This document shows, piece after piece, positions 1 to 9,700 of a DNA stretch of 64,000 bases. Below the pieces are notes generated by a model. It worked only from the letters and a program-made list of their open reading frames with translations. It was not told the origin of the DNA and ran no database searches. Position 1 is the first letter of the stretch. Every line of letters begins with the position of its first letter. The stretch is from an uncultured Cytophagales bacterium (GTDB lineage Bacteria; Bacteroidota; Bacteroidia; Cytophagales; Thermonemataceae). A program made the translations under genes and the position numbers. Where the stretch lies: positions 1 through 64,000 of the forward strand of contig CALEMF010000069.1 of NCBI GenBank assembly GCA_937911505.1, read 5' to 3'.

Positions 1-2112
1 TTCCCGAAGATTAGAAGCCGCAACAAAATCTTCTTCTTGTCTTGTAATATATACCCCTGCCAACTGTCCTTGTAAAATAGTACTTTGGGCTTGGGCTGTT
101 ACAACCACCTCTGACATCGCCTGTGCTTTTAGTACAGAACGAGTATACTGCCTTGCCCTACTTTGCCTAGGAGTTTGTACACCTAGCGTAGTAGGTATAG
201 GTGATAGCGCCTCTCCTATCGGGGTGAGCGCTATCTTTTCTTCTGGTTGGTTCCAGCCTTTTATGACTATCTTACCGTTAATCGCCTTCCCTTTTCTATT
301 GGTTGCTACCAATTGTAACGAAGACGTAGGATCTACACCAACAAAGGTGAATTCACCTTGTGGGGTAGTCTCAACAGCAATGGCTCTTTTGGCGTTTTCC
401 AACTCAAACAGCCATACCTTTCCTTTTACAGGCTTCTCTTGATGATCTAACAACTGCCCATTCAGATTGCCTACCTTTTCTGGAAGATGTGTTGGAGAGG
501 GTGCTTCTGTAAGGAGTTTTTGCCATGTAAAGCGCCGCCAGCCTTGTGTCATTAATAAATAATCGAGTGCTTTTGCTGCTCTAGGTTCGTCTTGTTTAAA
601 GTAGAAAGTTGGCTCGTGGATTTCCCCCTTGACCTCTGAAGAGAGCAAGAGGTAAGAAAGCAGATGATCTTGTTTGTCGTCTGCTAGTTTCAACAGCTTA
701 TCATTGGCTACGGATAAGGATAAATTAGCAGATACTGGCCTTCCGTTTTCATTGGTTGTCTGTACTTTCAACGTTACCTGCTCTCTGGGATGGTAAGACT
801 TTTTATCAGTAGTGAGCTTTATGTTCAGTGTTTTATGTGGGTTTACAAAGGCTAGTCTTTCACACTGTGGGAGATGCGCTTTATCAAATAAGGTAAGTTG
901 TACCACTCCTGCGGGAAGCTGTGCTGTGGGTACTTTGCAAGTAGCTTTCCCTTCGGATAGTTGTACCTCTTGATGATGGTATATTTTACCTCTTACTTGC
1001 GCCACTAGTAATGCCTGATCTGCCTGATGGGTGGTTTGTATTTGTACTTGAAGCCATTCTTTTTCTGTATTTACTGCCTTTAATAGCCAACCTTTTCGTT
1101 CAAAGGTAGGTAAAGAAAAAGACTGATTGCTGCGCACCCCTTCTAGTTGTACCCTGTAGCGTTCATTCGGCTGAGGGGTAAAGCTGAAAGCACCCATTCC
1201 AGCATAGAAGCTTTTAAATTTTACTACCGTATTATTATTTTTATCTAGCACAACACCTACTACTTCTGCAGGCTTACCCCATTCATTAACAGCTTTAAAA
1301 GCAATACGATTTTCTAAACCTGTTACAGCTTGTCCACCTTCGGGGTAAAAGTTTATATGGATATTGTCTAATGTTATAGGTACTGTACGCGCAATAGACT
1401 CTCTCACCCCATTGGCTCGTACAATGACATTGAGTACCACATCTGTAGTAGTAAGCGTATCTGGTAAGTAAAAACGAACAGTAGCTTTCCCCTTGCCATC
1501 GGTTGTAAAAAGCTGATTCTGGAAGGCTTCCCCATTGATCGTCAATCTGTATAAGTTTTCTTTTTGTGCAATGGGTTCGTTTTCTAAGTCTTTGACTGCT
1601 ACCTTGGCTACCACTTCGTCGCCTGCTCGGTAGCTTTTTTGTGCAAAGTTTAGCTGTAATAGTAATTGCGGATTGACAACTTTCTGTACAATAATATCTT
1701 TTTCAAAGAAAGTATCTTCTCCCAAGTTGCGTTGGTAACGTGTGTACACCCGTAACTTGTAAATCCCTCCTGGTAAATCACTACTCAGTTTGATGTTCCC
1801 TTCTGCAGTACCTTCTGTTACGATGGCTTTTTTCTCGACAACAGGCTGTCCTTTAGGATCTATCAATATGATATGTACAATCTCGCTGAGGGTAGTCGGC
1901 TGGTGGCTCAATCCGTCCACAACGTAAGCTTTGAGCCAGAGGGTTTCGCCAGGTTTGTAAATGGGTCTATCGGTGTGTACATAGACTTTCTCTTGCGGCT
2001 GTATACGTTGGTAGGTAGCCATTTTTTCTTTTAGCTGTACCACAAAATCATCCCATATATTAAAAGAAGAAATAAACACGACTATACCACTCATTAATAG
2101 GATTCTTCTCAT
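1..2112 (-). CDS. MG2/macroglobulin-like outer-membrane protein with TonB-plug-like segment (partial)
   Basis: Reading from the ATG at 2112 the frame stays open for 704 codons to the left edge, so the C-terminus is missing. A short hydrophobic N-terminus (ILLMSGIVVFISSF) is followed by the segment KVYVHTDRPIYKPGETLWLK, the signature of the MG2 domain of alpha-2-macroglobulin-like proteins. Several beta-sandwich segments follow, then near the edge SEVVVTAQAQ and LQGQLAGVYIT, which resemble the start of a TonB receptor plug. This MG2-then-plug layout is common in Bacteroidota cell-surface proteins of unknown substrate. The start lies 11 bp after the stop of the TonB-dependent receptor gene, so the two are probably co-transcribed and may act together. 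Transport or surface binding is inferred; no substrate can be assigned. Confidence 0.8.
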   Translation of the reverse strand, partial: MRRILLMSGIVVFISSFNIWDDFVVQLKEKMATYQRIQPQEKVYVHTDRPIYKPGETLWLKAYVVDGLSHQPTTLSEIVHIILIDPKGQPVVEKKAIVTEGTAEGNIKLSSDLPGGIYKLRVYTRYQRNLGEDTFFEKDIIVQKVVNPQLLLQLNFAQKSYRAGDEVVAKVAVKDLENEPIAQKENLYRLTINGEAFQNQLFTTDGKGKATVRFYLPDTLTTTDVVLNVIVRANGVRESIARTVPITLDNIHINFYPEGGQAVTGLENRIAFKAVNEWGKPAEVVGVVLDKNNNTVVKFKSFYAGMGAFSFTPQPNERYRVQLEGVRSNQSFSLPTFERKGWLLKAVNTEKEWLQVQIQTTHQADQALLVAQVRGKIYHHQEVQLSEGKATCKVPTAQLPAGVVQLTLFDKAHLPQCERLAFVNPHKTLNIKLTTDKKSYHPREQVTLKVQTTNENGRPVSANLSLSVANDKLLKLADDKQDHLLSYLLLSSEVKGEIHEPTFYFKQDEPRAAKALDYLLMTQGWRRFTWQKLLTEAPSPTHLPEKVGNLNGQLLDHQEKPVKGKVWLFELENAKRAIAVETTPQGEFTFVGVDPTSSLQLVATNRKGKAINGKIVIKGWNQPEEKIALTPIGEALSPIPTTLGVQTPRQSRARQYTRSVLKAQAMSEVVVTAQAQSTILQGQLAGVYITRQEEDFVAASNLRE

Positions 2113-2123
2113 AGTTCTCTCTT

Positions 2124-5006
2124 TTAAAGTTTTACTTTTATATCTATGCCCAGCGTACGTGTGGCAGGCTGATTGAAAAAATCTAACCCAGTTCCTTGTG
2201 TATAGCTCATCAAGCTTGTCATCGGGTCTACCCCTGTATAGGGTGTAAAAAGTAATAAGTTGCGGGCATAGAGGTGTACTGTCAGATTACTTCTTAATTC
2301 GGTGCGTTCGAATAGTTGACCAAAGTCGTACCCTAGCCGTATGACAGTCAGTCTAAACCAAGAGGCATCCTCTACGTAGGCTTCTGTAACGCCTGCTAAT
2401 CCGTAGCGTGTCCAGCGATTTTGATTGACGTCTTGGGTATTATCAACAAAGTCTACAGCCAAGGTATTGGGGCTGCCGTCCTCCTGTACGCCTTCAAAAA
2501 CGTATCCTTCTGTGGTACGCTGCGTACCTGTCTTTTGTGATACACCCCAGTAGTCAAGCGCTGCGGCAGTACCATTCCATACATCACCTCCGTGCTTGTA
2601 TTCCCAAGTCATTCCAAAACGCCAGCGATGCAAGGTCAGGTTGTTTTCCCAGCGTAGCAGCCAGCGAGGGTTGGCATCTCCCACTACTGTTGGCGTAGGC
2701 GCTACCAGTGGAAAACCTTCCTCTCCTATAATTATAGCCCCTTGTGCGTTGCGCTGGTAACGTGTACCGTAGATACTCCCTGTTGACTGGTTTTCGACTA
2801 GTGATATCCCTACTTCTTGGTATCCCGCCAATGGTACGAGAGATGTGTTGGTATGCAGCTTAGTTACTATAGGACGATAGCGATGGAAATGTAGCCCTGA
2901 TGTCCATTTTACGCTGCTGTTCTCCAGTAGGATTTGTGCATGAATATTCCAAGCACGGTTGCGTATATCGGCCACATTGACTAACTGAAATTGATTACCG
3001 ATCAAAAAGGGGTAGATAGCATCTTTTTGAGAGGTTTCACTGTAAGTTATCTCAAAAGAATAGCGTTGGAAGCGTCCACCTCTTAATTGTAGTTGCCAAT
3101 GATCGCTTCGCTGTGCCTCTATAGGTTGTTGGTGTTGAAACAGTTCTTGTTGTTCAAAATAGGCTAAATAGTTCTCAACAGAGAAATGGGTCGAATTGTA
3201 TGCCCAATCGTTGTAGATGAGAGGTGCCTCTTGTAATGTTCTTGCATACGTGGCTTCTATTTTTAGGCGTGTAAACACATCCCTTATGTCTAAGTAAATA
3301 TAATCATCTAAGAATCTTTGTAGATCAAAAGTAAGTGAGGCAGTAGGTAAGAAAAAGGCATTTTCTCTCAAGGTATTAGAAAGATAGATTTGATTGGCCA
3401 CTTTCCCTTCTAATAGCCTAAAGAATTGAAAGTTTCCTAGGAGCTTGAGCTGGTGCCAAGTACGTTGCGGATTTTCTTCCAAAAATGTCACTGTATCTGC
3501 ATTTGTCCAATCAAAACCATTAGACAGGCTACTGGCATCTAGTCGATTTAACGTGGTTTGTCGCCAACCGATGTCGTATTGTAAATGAGCCGAGATTTCT
3601 TTTCTGTAATTATCAATAATCTTATGCGACACCTTAACTTGTCCGTTAGCTTCTTGCGCTAGGAAGTCTCTTTCTGTAAAACGCCCCTGCTCACTTCCTA
3701 CCGATACAGGTAATTGACCAAAAACCTGCTGTTGGTTTGTCTGATTATAACTCAGGTTCGTGTTGAGTTGTAAATTAGTTATCAAGTAGAGGTAAGTATC
3801 AGCCTGCCAAGTAGCCCCCCACTGTCGCTGGCGGTTCTTATCGGGTCTTGTGGCCACTAACCAAAAGGGGTTATCGCTTGAAGTAGGTGCATGGCTTTTC
3901 TGTAGCCCATTGAAGAAAAGGTTGCTTTGTGCTCGTTCTATCGCTTCTTTTTGCGTAAGACCTTGTTGATTATCGAAGGTAGGAGGCGTACGCAGCACAC
4001 CCGAAACCAAAGACTGGTGGCTTGCTCCGTTGACAGGTAAGAAAGTTTCTTCAGTATTGTAAAAGGTCATCAAAGTATGCCGAACAGTGCCTGTTTTTAG
4101 CCCACCTTTTAGCTGTAATTGATACTGTTCTTGTGTGTTATTAGGGATGATATCGAGATGGCGTTGGTAGCTCCCACTTGCGCGCCAATATGTTACATAA
4201 TCACCGTTGCTCACCATAAAATGATGACGTTGTAAAACACCCGTCTGAAAAAAACGGGTCGGGTCGTATGCGTTGGCAGGTAAGCCCGCACCGTCTGCCG
4301 GGACTAGGCGTCCATTAGGATCGTAAGGATAGTTGTTTCCGTCAAATTGGAGCGTTTGTACAAGCGGACCCCAAGAAAATACTTCGTTGGTTTCAGCGCC
4401 TTGCCAAGTAGCTGCACCGTCTTGAGGACGCCCCTGTGCATACAATGATTGTCTGTCTGGCAAGGCGTTGATTTGTTCAAAGGCTACTTTACTATTCAGA
4501 GAGACGCTTAGGCGTTTCCCTCCATAGTAGGTGTCGTAGGGGGACGAGACTACTGTTCCGTCTTTTTTTTGTCTTAACTTATATAAATTATAAAAGTCGA
4601 TTGTATTTCTTGACTTATTACTCCTCTGCGGTGTGTCATAGCTGGGTGTTTTTTTTGTTAATATAGCCACCCCTTTTCTGTCTTTGATAGAATCTGGCAC
4701 AGCATCTAAGTACTGGGTGTTTTTGTAAAGAACCGTCTCATAGGCACCTGGTACTCCGACTGTTATAAATTCATACGAGTTCATACCTATTGCAGATACC
4801 ATTATAGTGGCTCCCTTTGGTACGATCAGTTCATAGCGGCCATTCATGTCTGTTATCGTTCCAATGGATGGGTCTTCTTTTACATAAATGCTTGCTCCCG
4901 GTATAGGTGCTTGATCATTGATCACAGTACCTCGAATCGTAACAAGGTTCTGGGAAAAAGCTGAAGAAGATAATATGATAAGACAAAATAGTAGAGTGTG
5001 CTTCAT
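2124..5006 (-). CDS. SusC-like TonB-dependent outer-membrane receptor
   Basis: Outer-membrane beta-barrel protein of about 960 residues. A signal peptide (MKHTLLFCLIILSSSAFSQ) is followed by a CarboxypepD_reg-like domain (IRGTVINDQAPIPGASIYV, TDMNGRYEL) and a long Tyr/Trp/Asn-rich barrel ending in GIDIKVKL with a terminal aromatic/hydrophobic pattern. The start at 5006 is preferred because a start six codons upstream would only add MLLSVP before the signal peptide. A canonical plug is hard to see, and the N-terminal linker is lysine-rich. No SusD-like partner follows. Instead an MG2-type protein begins 11 bp downstream, so the pair may be a non-SusD uptake or surface complex. The substrate is unknown. 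Confidence 0.85.
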   Translation of the reverse strand: MKHTLLFCLIILSSSAFSQNLVTIRGTVINDQAPIPGASIYVKEDPSIGTITDMNGRYELIVPKGATIMVSAIGMNSYEFITVGVPGAYETVLYKNTQYLDAVPDSIKDRKGVAILTKKTPSYDTPQRSNKSRNTIDFYNLYKLRQKKDGTVVSSPYDTYYGGKRLSVSLNSKVAFEQINALPDRQSLYAQGRPQDGAATWQGAETNEVFSWGPLVQTLQFDGNNYPYDPNGRLVPADGAGLPANAYDPTRFFQTGVLQRHHFMVSNGDYVTYWRASGSYQRHLDIIPNNTQEQYQLQLKGGLKTGTVRHTLMTFYNTEETFLPVNGASHQSLVSGVLRTPPTFDNQQGLTQKEAIERAQSNLFFNGLQKSHAPTSSDNPFWLVATRPDKNRQRQWGATWQADTYLYLITNLQLNTNLSYNQTNQQQVFGQLPVSVGSEQGRFTERDFLAQEANGQVKVSHKIIDNYRKEISAHLQYDIGWRQTTLNRLDASSLSNGFDWTNADTVTFLEENPQRTWHQLKLLGNFQFFRLLEGKVANQIYLSNTLRENAFFLPTASLTFDLQRFLDDYIYLDIRDVFTRLKIEATYARTLQEAPLIYNDWAYNSTHFSVENYLAYFEQQELFQHQQPIEAQRSDHWQLQLRGGRFQRYSFEITYSETSQKDAIYPFLIGNQFQLVNVADIRNRAWNIHAQILLENSSVKWTSGLHFHRYRPIVTKLHTNTSLVPLAGYQEVGISLVENQSTGSIYGTRYQRNAQGAIIIGEEGFPLVAPTPTVVGDANPRWLLRWENNLTLHRWRFGMTWEYKHGGDVWNGTAAALDYWGVSQKTGTQRTTEGYVFEGVQEDGSPNTLAVDFVDNTQDVNQNRWTRYGLAGVTEAYVEDASWFRLTVIRLGYDFGQLFERTELRSNLTVHLYARNLLLFTPYTGVDPMTSLMSYTQGTGLDFFNQPATRTLGIDIKVKL

Positions 5007-5116
5007 AGGCACTGAAAGTAGCATCTGTTTAATTAAAATACTACTTTTCAGGTAGAATCACAATGATTGCAAGGCATATTATGCATTTTTATTCATATAT
5101 AATTATCCTTAAGCAA

Positions 5117-6340
5117 CTAGTTGAGTCTAAAATCAGGATAGGCCTCCATACCGTGCTCGTGTCCATCTAAACCATCTATTTCTTCTTGTTTAGAGACACG
5201 TAAACCCAATGCTTTTTTGATAGAGAAGAGGATAATGAAGGCACTTGTAACACAGAAAGCGCCTACAATTCCGACACCAATCAATTGCTTCAACAGTTGT
5301 GCGCCACTTGCTTGCGCGCCAAAAATACCTACCGCTAGCGTTCCCCAAATCCCGTTGACCAAATGTACCGAGATAGCACCTACAGGATCGTCCAGCTTTA
5401 GGCGATCTATCAAAGCGATGCCTAACACTACTAGTAATCCTGCTACGAAACCGATTATTACAGCCTCATTAGGCGACATCAAATCAGCACCTGCGGTAAT
5501 GCCTACCAAGCCTCCCAAGATGCCATTCATAAACATGGTAATATCTTGATTTTTATACAAGACAGAAGAGAGTAAAAATGCGCCTATCCCTCCTGCCGCA
5601 GCGGCTAAGCTGGTAGTCACAAGAGTGAGTGAAGTTTTAGCAGGATCGGCAGAGAGCACAGATCCTCCATTGAAGCCGAACCACCCCAGCCAGAGGATGA
5701 AAACTCCTGCTGCTGCAAGCGGGATATTGTGCCCAGGAATGGCTTGTGGTTTTCCTTCTTTGGTGAATTTCCCTTCCCTAGCTCCTAATAAATAAACGGC
5801 TACCAATGCGGCCCATCCTCCTACCGAATGGACAATGGTAGAGCCTGCAAAATCGTAAAAGCCCCACTGTGCTAAGAAACCTTGTCCCCAATGCCACGCC
5901 CCTACTACTGGATAGATAAGCCCCACATAAAAGATGGTAAAAAGCATAAAACTACTTAGCTTTATACGCTCTGCTACCGCACCAGAAACAATGGTTGCGG
6001 CTGTTGCAGCGAACATCCCCTGAAATAAAAAATCTGTCCACCACGTATACCCACCCTCAGCATAGGCGGGAGTCATGCCATTGTTGGGCGGTGCAATCCC
6101 AAAACCCGCAAATTTGAGGAATCCTTGTTCTCCTTCAAAGCCTGGATACATTAAGTTGAAGCCTCCTATATAGTAGAGGAGTAAGCCAGCACAGATAATA
6201 AAAACATTTTTAAAGAGGATGTTGATCGTATTCTTTTGGCGCGTCAGACCAATCTCCAGAAAAGAAAAGCCTAAGTGCATAAAAAAGACCAACCCAGTAC
6301 AGATCATCATCCACAGGTTATTCGTCGTTAAGTTTTCCAC
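5117..6340 (-). CDS. amt: Ammonium transporter, Amt family
   Basis: Inner-membrane ammonium channel of 407 residues with about eleven hydrophobic helices and no long signal peptide. Family signatures are visible: GAWHWGQGFLAQWGFYDFAG, then TIVHSVGGWAALV with the first pore histidine, GFNGGS, and DDPVGAISVHLVNGIWGTLA with the second pore histidine. The C-terminus (EEIDGLDGHEHGMEAYPDF) is the usual cytoplasmic tail contacted by PII/GlnK proteins. The gene lies 33 bp downstream of the PII gene, the classic glnK-amtB arrangement, so PII is expected to gate it in response to nitrogen status. It is the last gene of the glutamate synthase-PII-Amt operon. Confidence 0.96.
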   Translation of the reverse strand: MENLTTNNLWMMICTGLVFFMHLGFSFLEIGLTRQKNTINILFKNVFIICAGLLLYYIGGFNLMYPGFEGEQGFLKFAGFGIAPPNNGMTPAYAEGGYTWWTDFLFQGMFAATAATIVSGAVAERIKLSSFMLFTIFYVGLIYPVVGAWHWGQGFLAQWGFYDFAGSTIVHSVGGWAALVAVYLLGAREGKFTKEGKPQAIPGHNIPLAAAGVFILWLGWFGFNGGSVLSADPAKTSLTLVTTSLAAAAGGIGAFLLSSVLYKNQDITMFMNGILGGLVGITAGADLMSPNEAVIIGFVAGLLVVLGIALIDRLKLDDPVGAISVHLVNGIWGTLAVGIFGAQASGAQLLKQLIGVGIVGAFCVTSAFIILFSIKKALGLRVSKQEEIDGLDGHEHGMEAYPDFRLN

Positions 6341-6373
6341 GATGTGTTAAAAATTTGGTTTTAAAGTAATTTA

Positions 6374-6712
6374 TTAATTAAGTGTTTCTCCGCCTTTTTC
6401 ACCTGTGCGGATTCTGTAAGCTTCTTTCACTTCATAGACGAAGATTTTACCATCCCCTACTTCACCCGTCTTGGCAGCTTCTAGGATCGCCTCAATGGCA
6501 GCTTCTTCAAACTCATCATTCACGATGATAGAAAGGCATCTTCTTTCTATATCAGAAGTGCTGTAGGAAATACCTCTGTACACGTGCCCTTTCTTTTCGT
6601 GTCCTATTCCTGTTACTTCCCAGTAAGAAAAGAAGAGGATACCTTTTGCTTGTAAGGCTTCTTTTACCGCTTCGTATTTAGACCTTCTAATAATGGCTTC
6701 TATTTTTTTCAT
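6374..6712 (-). CDS. glnK: PII nitrogen regulatory protein
   Basis: Small trimeric PII signal protein of 112 residues that senses ATP/ADP and 2-oxoglutarate and controls Amt and nitrogen enzymes. The N-terminus MKKIEAIIRR, the T-loop GHVYRGISY and the C-terminal segment GDGKIFVYEV...RIRTGE are characteristic. Tyr50 corresponds to the uridylylated Tyr51 of E. coli GlnB. The T-loop base reads GIGHEKKG where most PII proteins have GxGRQKG, so the Gln39 that contacts ligand is replaced by Glu in this alignment and the loop is one residue shorter. Its position between glutamate synthase and amt supports the GlnK role. Adenylation or uridylylation status cannot be judged here. Confidence 0.95.
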   Translation of the reverse strand: MKKIEAIIRRSKYEAVKEALQAKGILFFSYWEVTGIGHEKKGHVYRGISYSTSDIERRCLSIIVNDEFEEAAIEAILEAAKTGEVGDGKIFVYEVKEAYRIRTGEKGGETLN

Positions 6713-6738
6713 GGCAGCATTAAATTGATATATAGTGA

Positions 6739-9700
6739 TTAGGCTACGTTGGTCGTTTCGAGTTTTTCTTTCTCAATAAGTCCAATAGGCTTATAGCGTT
6801 GAAAGTGTGCTTGGGTTTCTTGCCAATTCGCTAGTATTTGTTGCGCTCTTTTACTGGCCGTTTCTGCTACATAATCTTCTAACAACACGCGAAGTGCTTG
6901 TAACTCTTCATAGTTGAGCTGGTCTAGGGCAATATACTCTTGATTAACATACGCTTGCTTGTCTCCGTAAACAATGACCTCTCCGCCTGTCATGCCGCCA
7001 CCGATATTGTGAGAGGTATCACCAAGAATGATTATTTTACCACGTGTCATATATTCACAAGCGTGTAACCCTACTCCTTCTACCACCGCTGTTGCCCCGC
7101 TATTTCTTACCGCAAAGCGATCTGCCGCCAGCCCGTTTACGTAAAGTGTGCCGCCGGTAGCACCATAGAGGGCTACGTTACCAATAATCACATTCTTCTC
7201 CGCTTCGAAGACAGCTTCAGGATGTGGTTGAATGACGATCTTTCCACCAGACATCGTTTTTCCTACAGCATCATTGGCTTCTCCTAATAGCCGTACTTCT
7301 GTATGCTCGGTAAGGTAGGCACAGAAACTCTGGCCAGCGCTTCCTGTGAAGGTAAGGTGAATTTTACTGGTATATGGTAAATGCTTGGTATGCTCCTGTT
7401 TTTCTTGAAATTGCTTCTGAAATTGTAAGTGTTGCTGATGTGCTAACCGACCATTCAAGGTAGCGGGTATTGCCCGATCAGTTGGTTGAATGTGGTAGCT
7501 TAGCTGTATATGATGGTTATTCTGTAACGCGACTTCTGTATCCTGTACAATCTGCTGGTTCAGCGTACTGATGGGCTCTACAAAAGGATTATGTACTTCT
7601 TGTTGCGGTACATAGGGGTTACTGGCTTGTAAAGCAAAACCTAAGTCTAGCTTTTTACGCTCGATGAGTGCCAAGTGTTTTTCATTAGGGACTAAAAGAT
7701 CTGTTCTACCAATGATTTCTTCCAACGTTTTTACTCCTAGCCATGCCAATTGTTGTTGTACATCTTCTGCCAAATATTGCATCATTTTCACAATATGTTC
7801 TTTTGTACCTTTATACTTGGCGTTGAAGCGAGGATTGTGGGTGGCGATGCCTGTAGGACAAGTATTCTTCTCACAAACGCGCGCCATAATACACCCTTGG
7901 GCAATAAGAAGCAGCTTCCCGAAATCAAACTCTTCTGCTCCCAAGATAGCAGCTACCACTACCTCTTTACCTGTATGGAGCCCTCCATCAGTACGTAGCT
8001 TTACCATATGGCGCAGATTATTAGCCAATAAGGCTTGATGCACTTCAATAAGCCCTAACTCCCAAGGTAAGCCCGCATGCTTCATAGACGAGAGCGAAGC
8101 AGCACCTGTTCCGCCTTCACCCCCAGAAATATGGATCACATCTGCTCCTGCCTTAGCAACCCCACAAGCAATGGTACCAACTCCTGCACCAGCTACAAGT
8201 TTTACATTGACTTTAACGCCTGGACATAACTGTTTTAATTCGTAAATAAGTTGCTTGAGGTCTTCTATACTATAGATATCGTGCATAGGCGGTGGAGAAA
8301 TCAAATCTACACCTACTAGTGAGTTACGTGATTGGGCAATCAGTTCGTTTACTTTTACCCCCATTAGTTGACCGCCTTCGCCCGGTTTGGCTCCTTGTGC
8401 CATCTTTATCTGGATTTCCTGTCCTGAAATAAGATATAAGGCATTTACCCCGAAGCGACCAGAGGCAATTTGCTTAGAAAAAGCGGTAATCCCTTCTGTA
8501 TAATAGTAGGGGTTCTCTCCGCCCTCTCCACTATTACTTCTACCACCGATGGCTTTCATCGCGTAAAAAATATCACGCTGTGCCTCTGCACTGATGGCGC
8601 CAAAAGACATGGCTCCAGAACCAAATTTAGCCATAATGGCTGCAAGCGTCTGTAATGCTTCTTTGGGTGTAGGGGTCTTTGCTTTTTTAAGTTGGAACAG
8701 ATGACGGATGTTGATGGGCTCTTCTTCGAAGCCTAATTGTAAGTACTCTTTGTATAGTGCCACATCGTCTAGCTGCTTCCCTGTTTCTCGTACCAGTTGG
8801 TGAATCACCTTCGATCTTCGCGCGGTCATCGCGTGTTTTTCTCCCTCTTGTCCTCTAGCGTGTTCTTTAAATTGATAGATGTTGAGGAGTTTTCCTGCTT
8901 CTTCAGCTACTTTAGCGCTTTCTAGGTTTCTCATTACATCTTGTACGATCTCTTTTAAGCCTATACCGCTTAGTTTGGGGGTTACACCTGCAAAGTATTC
9001 ACTAATAAGCTCTTTAGACAAGCCAATGGAAGTGAAAAGACGTGAACTCTGGTAACTACGCACCACCGAAATACCCATTTTTGACATTACCTTGAGTAAG
9101 CCATTCTCATAGGCTTGGATCAGGTTACGTTCCTTTTGATCGGCGGTGAGTTTATCTAAGGTTTTTTCTTGTTCAAAGCGCGCCACTTCCAATGCCAAGT
9201 AAGGGCATACAGCGGCAGCACCCATACCGATGGTAGCGGCAATTTGGTGGGTTGTTCGTATCGCTCCTGTATGGGCTACCAAAGAGAATTTGAGACGCAA
9301 GCCCGACTCTCTTAGATGAGAAGCAACTGCTCCTATGGCTAATAATATAGGAATCGGTGGGTACTCATAGCTAGCTGCCTGATCGGTTAAGATAATGATA
9401 GAAACACCTGCCTTTACAGCCGCCTTTACGTCTTTGGCCAGTTGGCTCAACTTTGAGCGAAACCCTACCTCGCCAAAAGCACTTGGAAAGGTAATGTCAA
9501 ATTGCTGGGCCAAGAGACGCTTATCTTGGGTAGGCGTTTCTGTCATCTGTAGGATTTGTTCCATTTGCCCTAGGCTTAAAATAGGACTAGCTAGTTCGTA
9601 AGCTACACGGGGTGGGATTAAGTTTTTCTTCTCAAAGATATTAGGCTTACGACCTAAATAAGTACGGAGATCGGTAACCATTTTTTCGCGCAGGTAGTCA

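Noticed and set aside
224..442. Plus-strand open frame inside the left-edge MG2 gene
   Set aside because: Antisense to a clearly coding frame with MG2 signatures; no family features.
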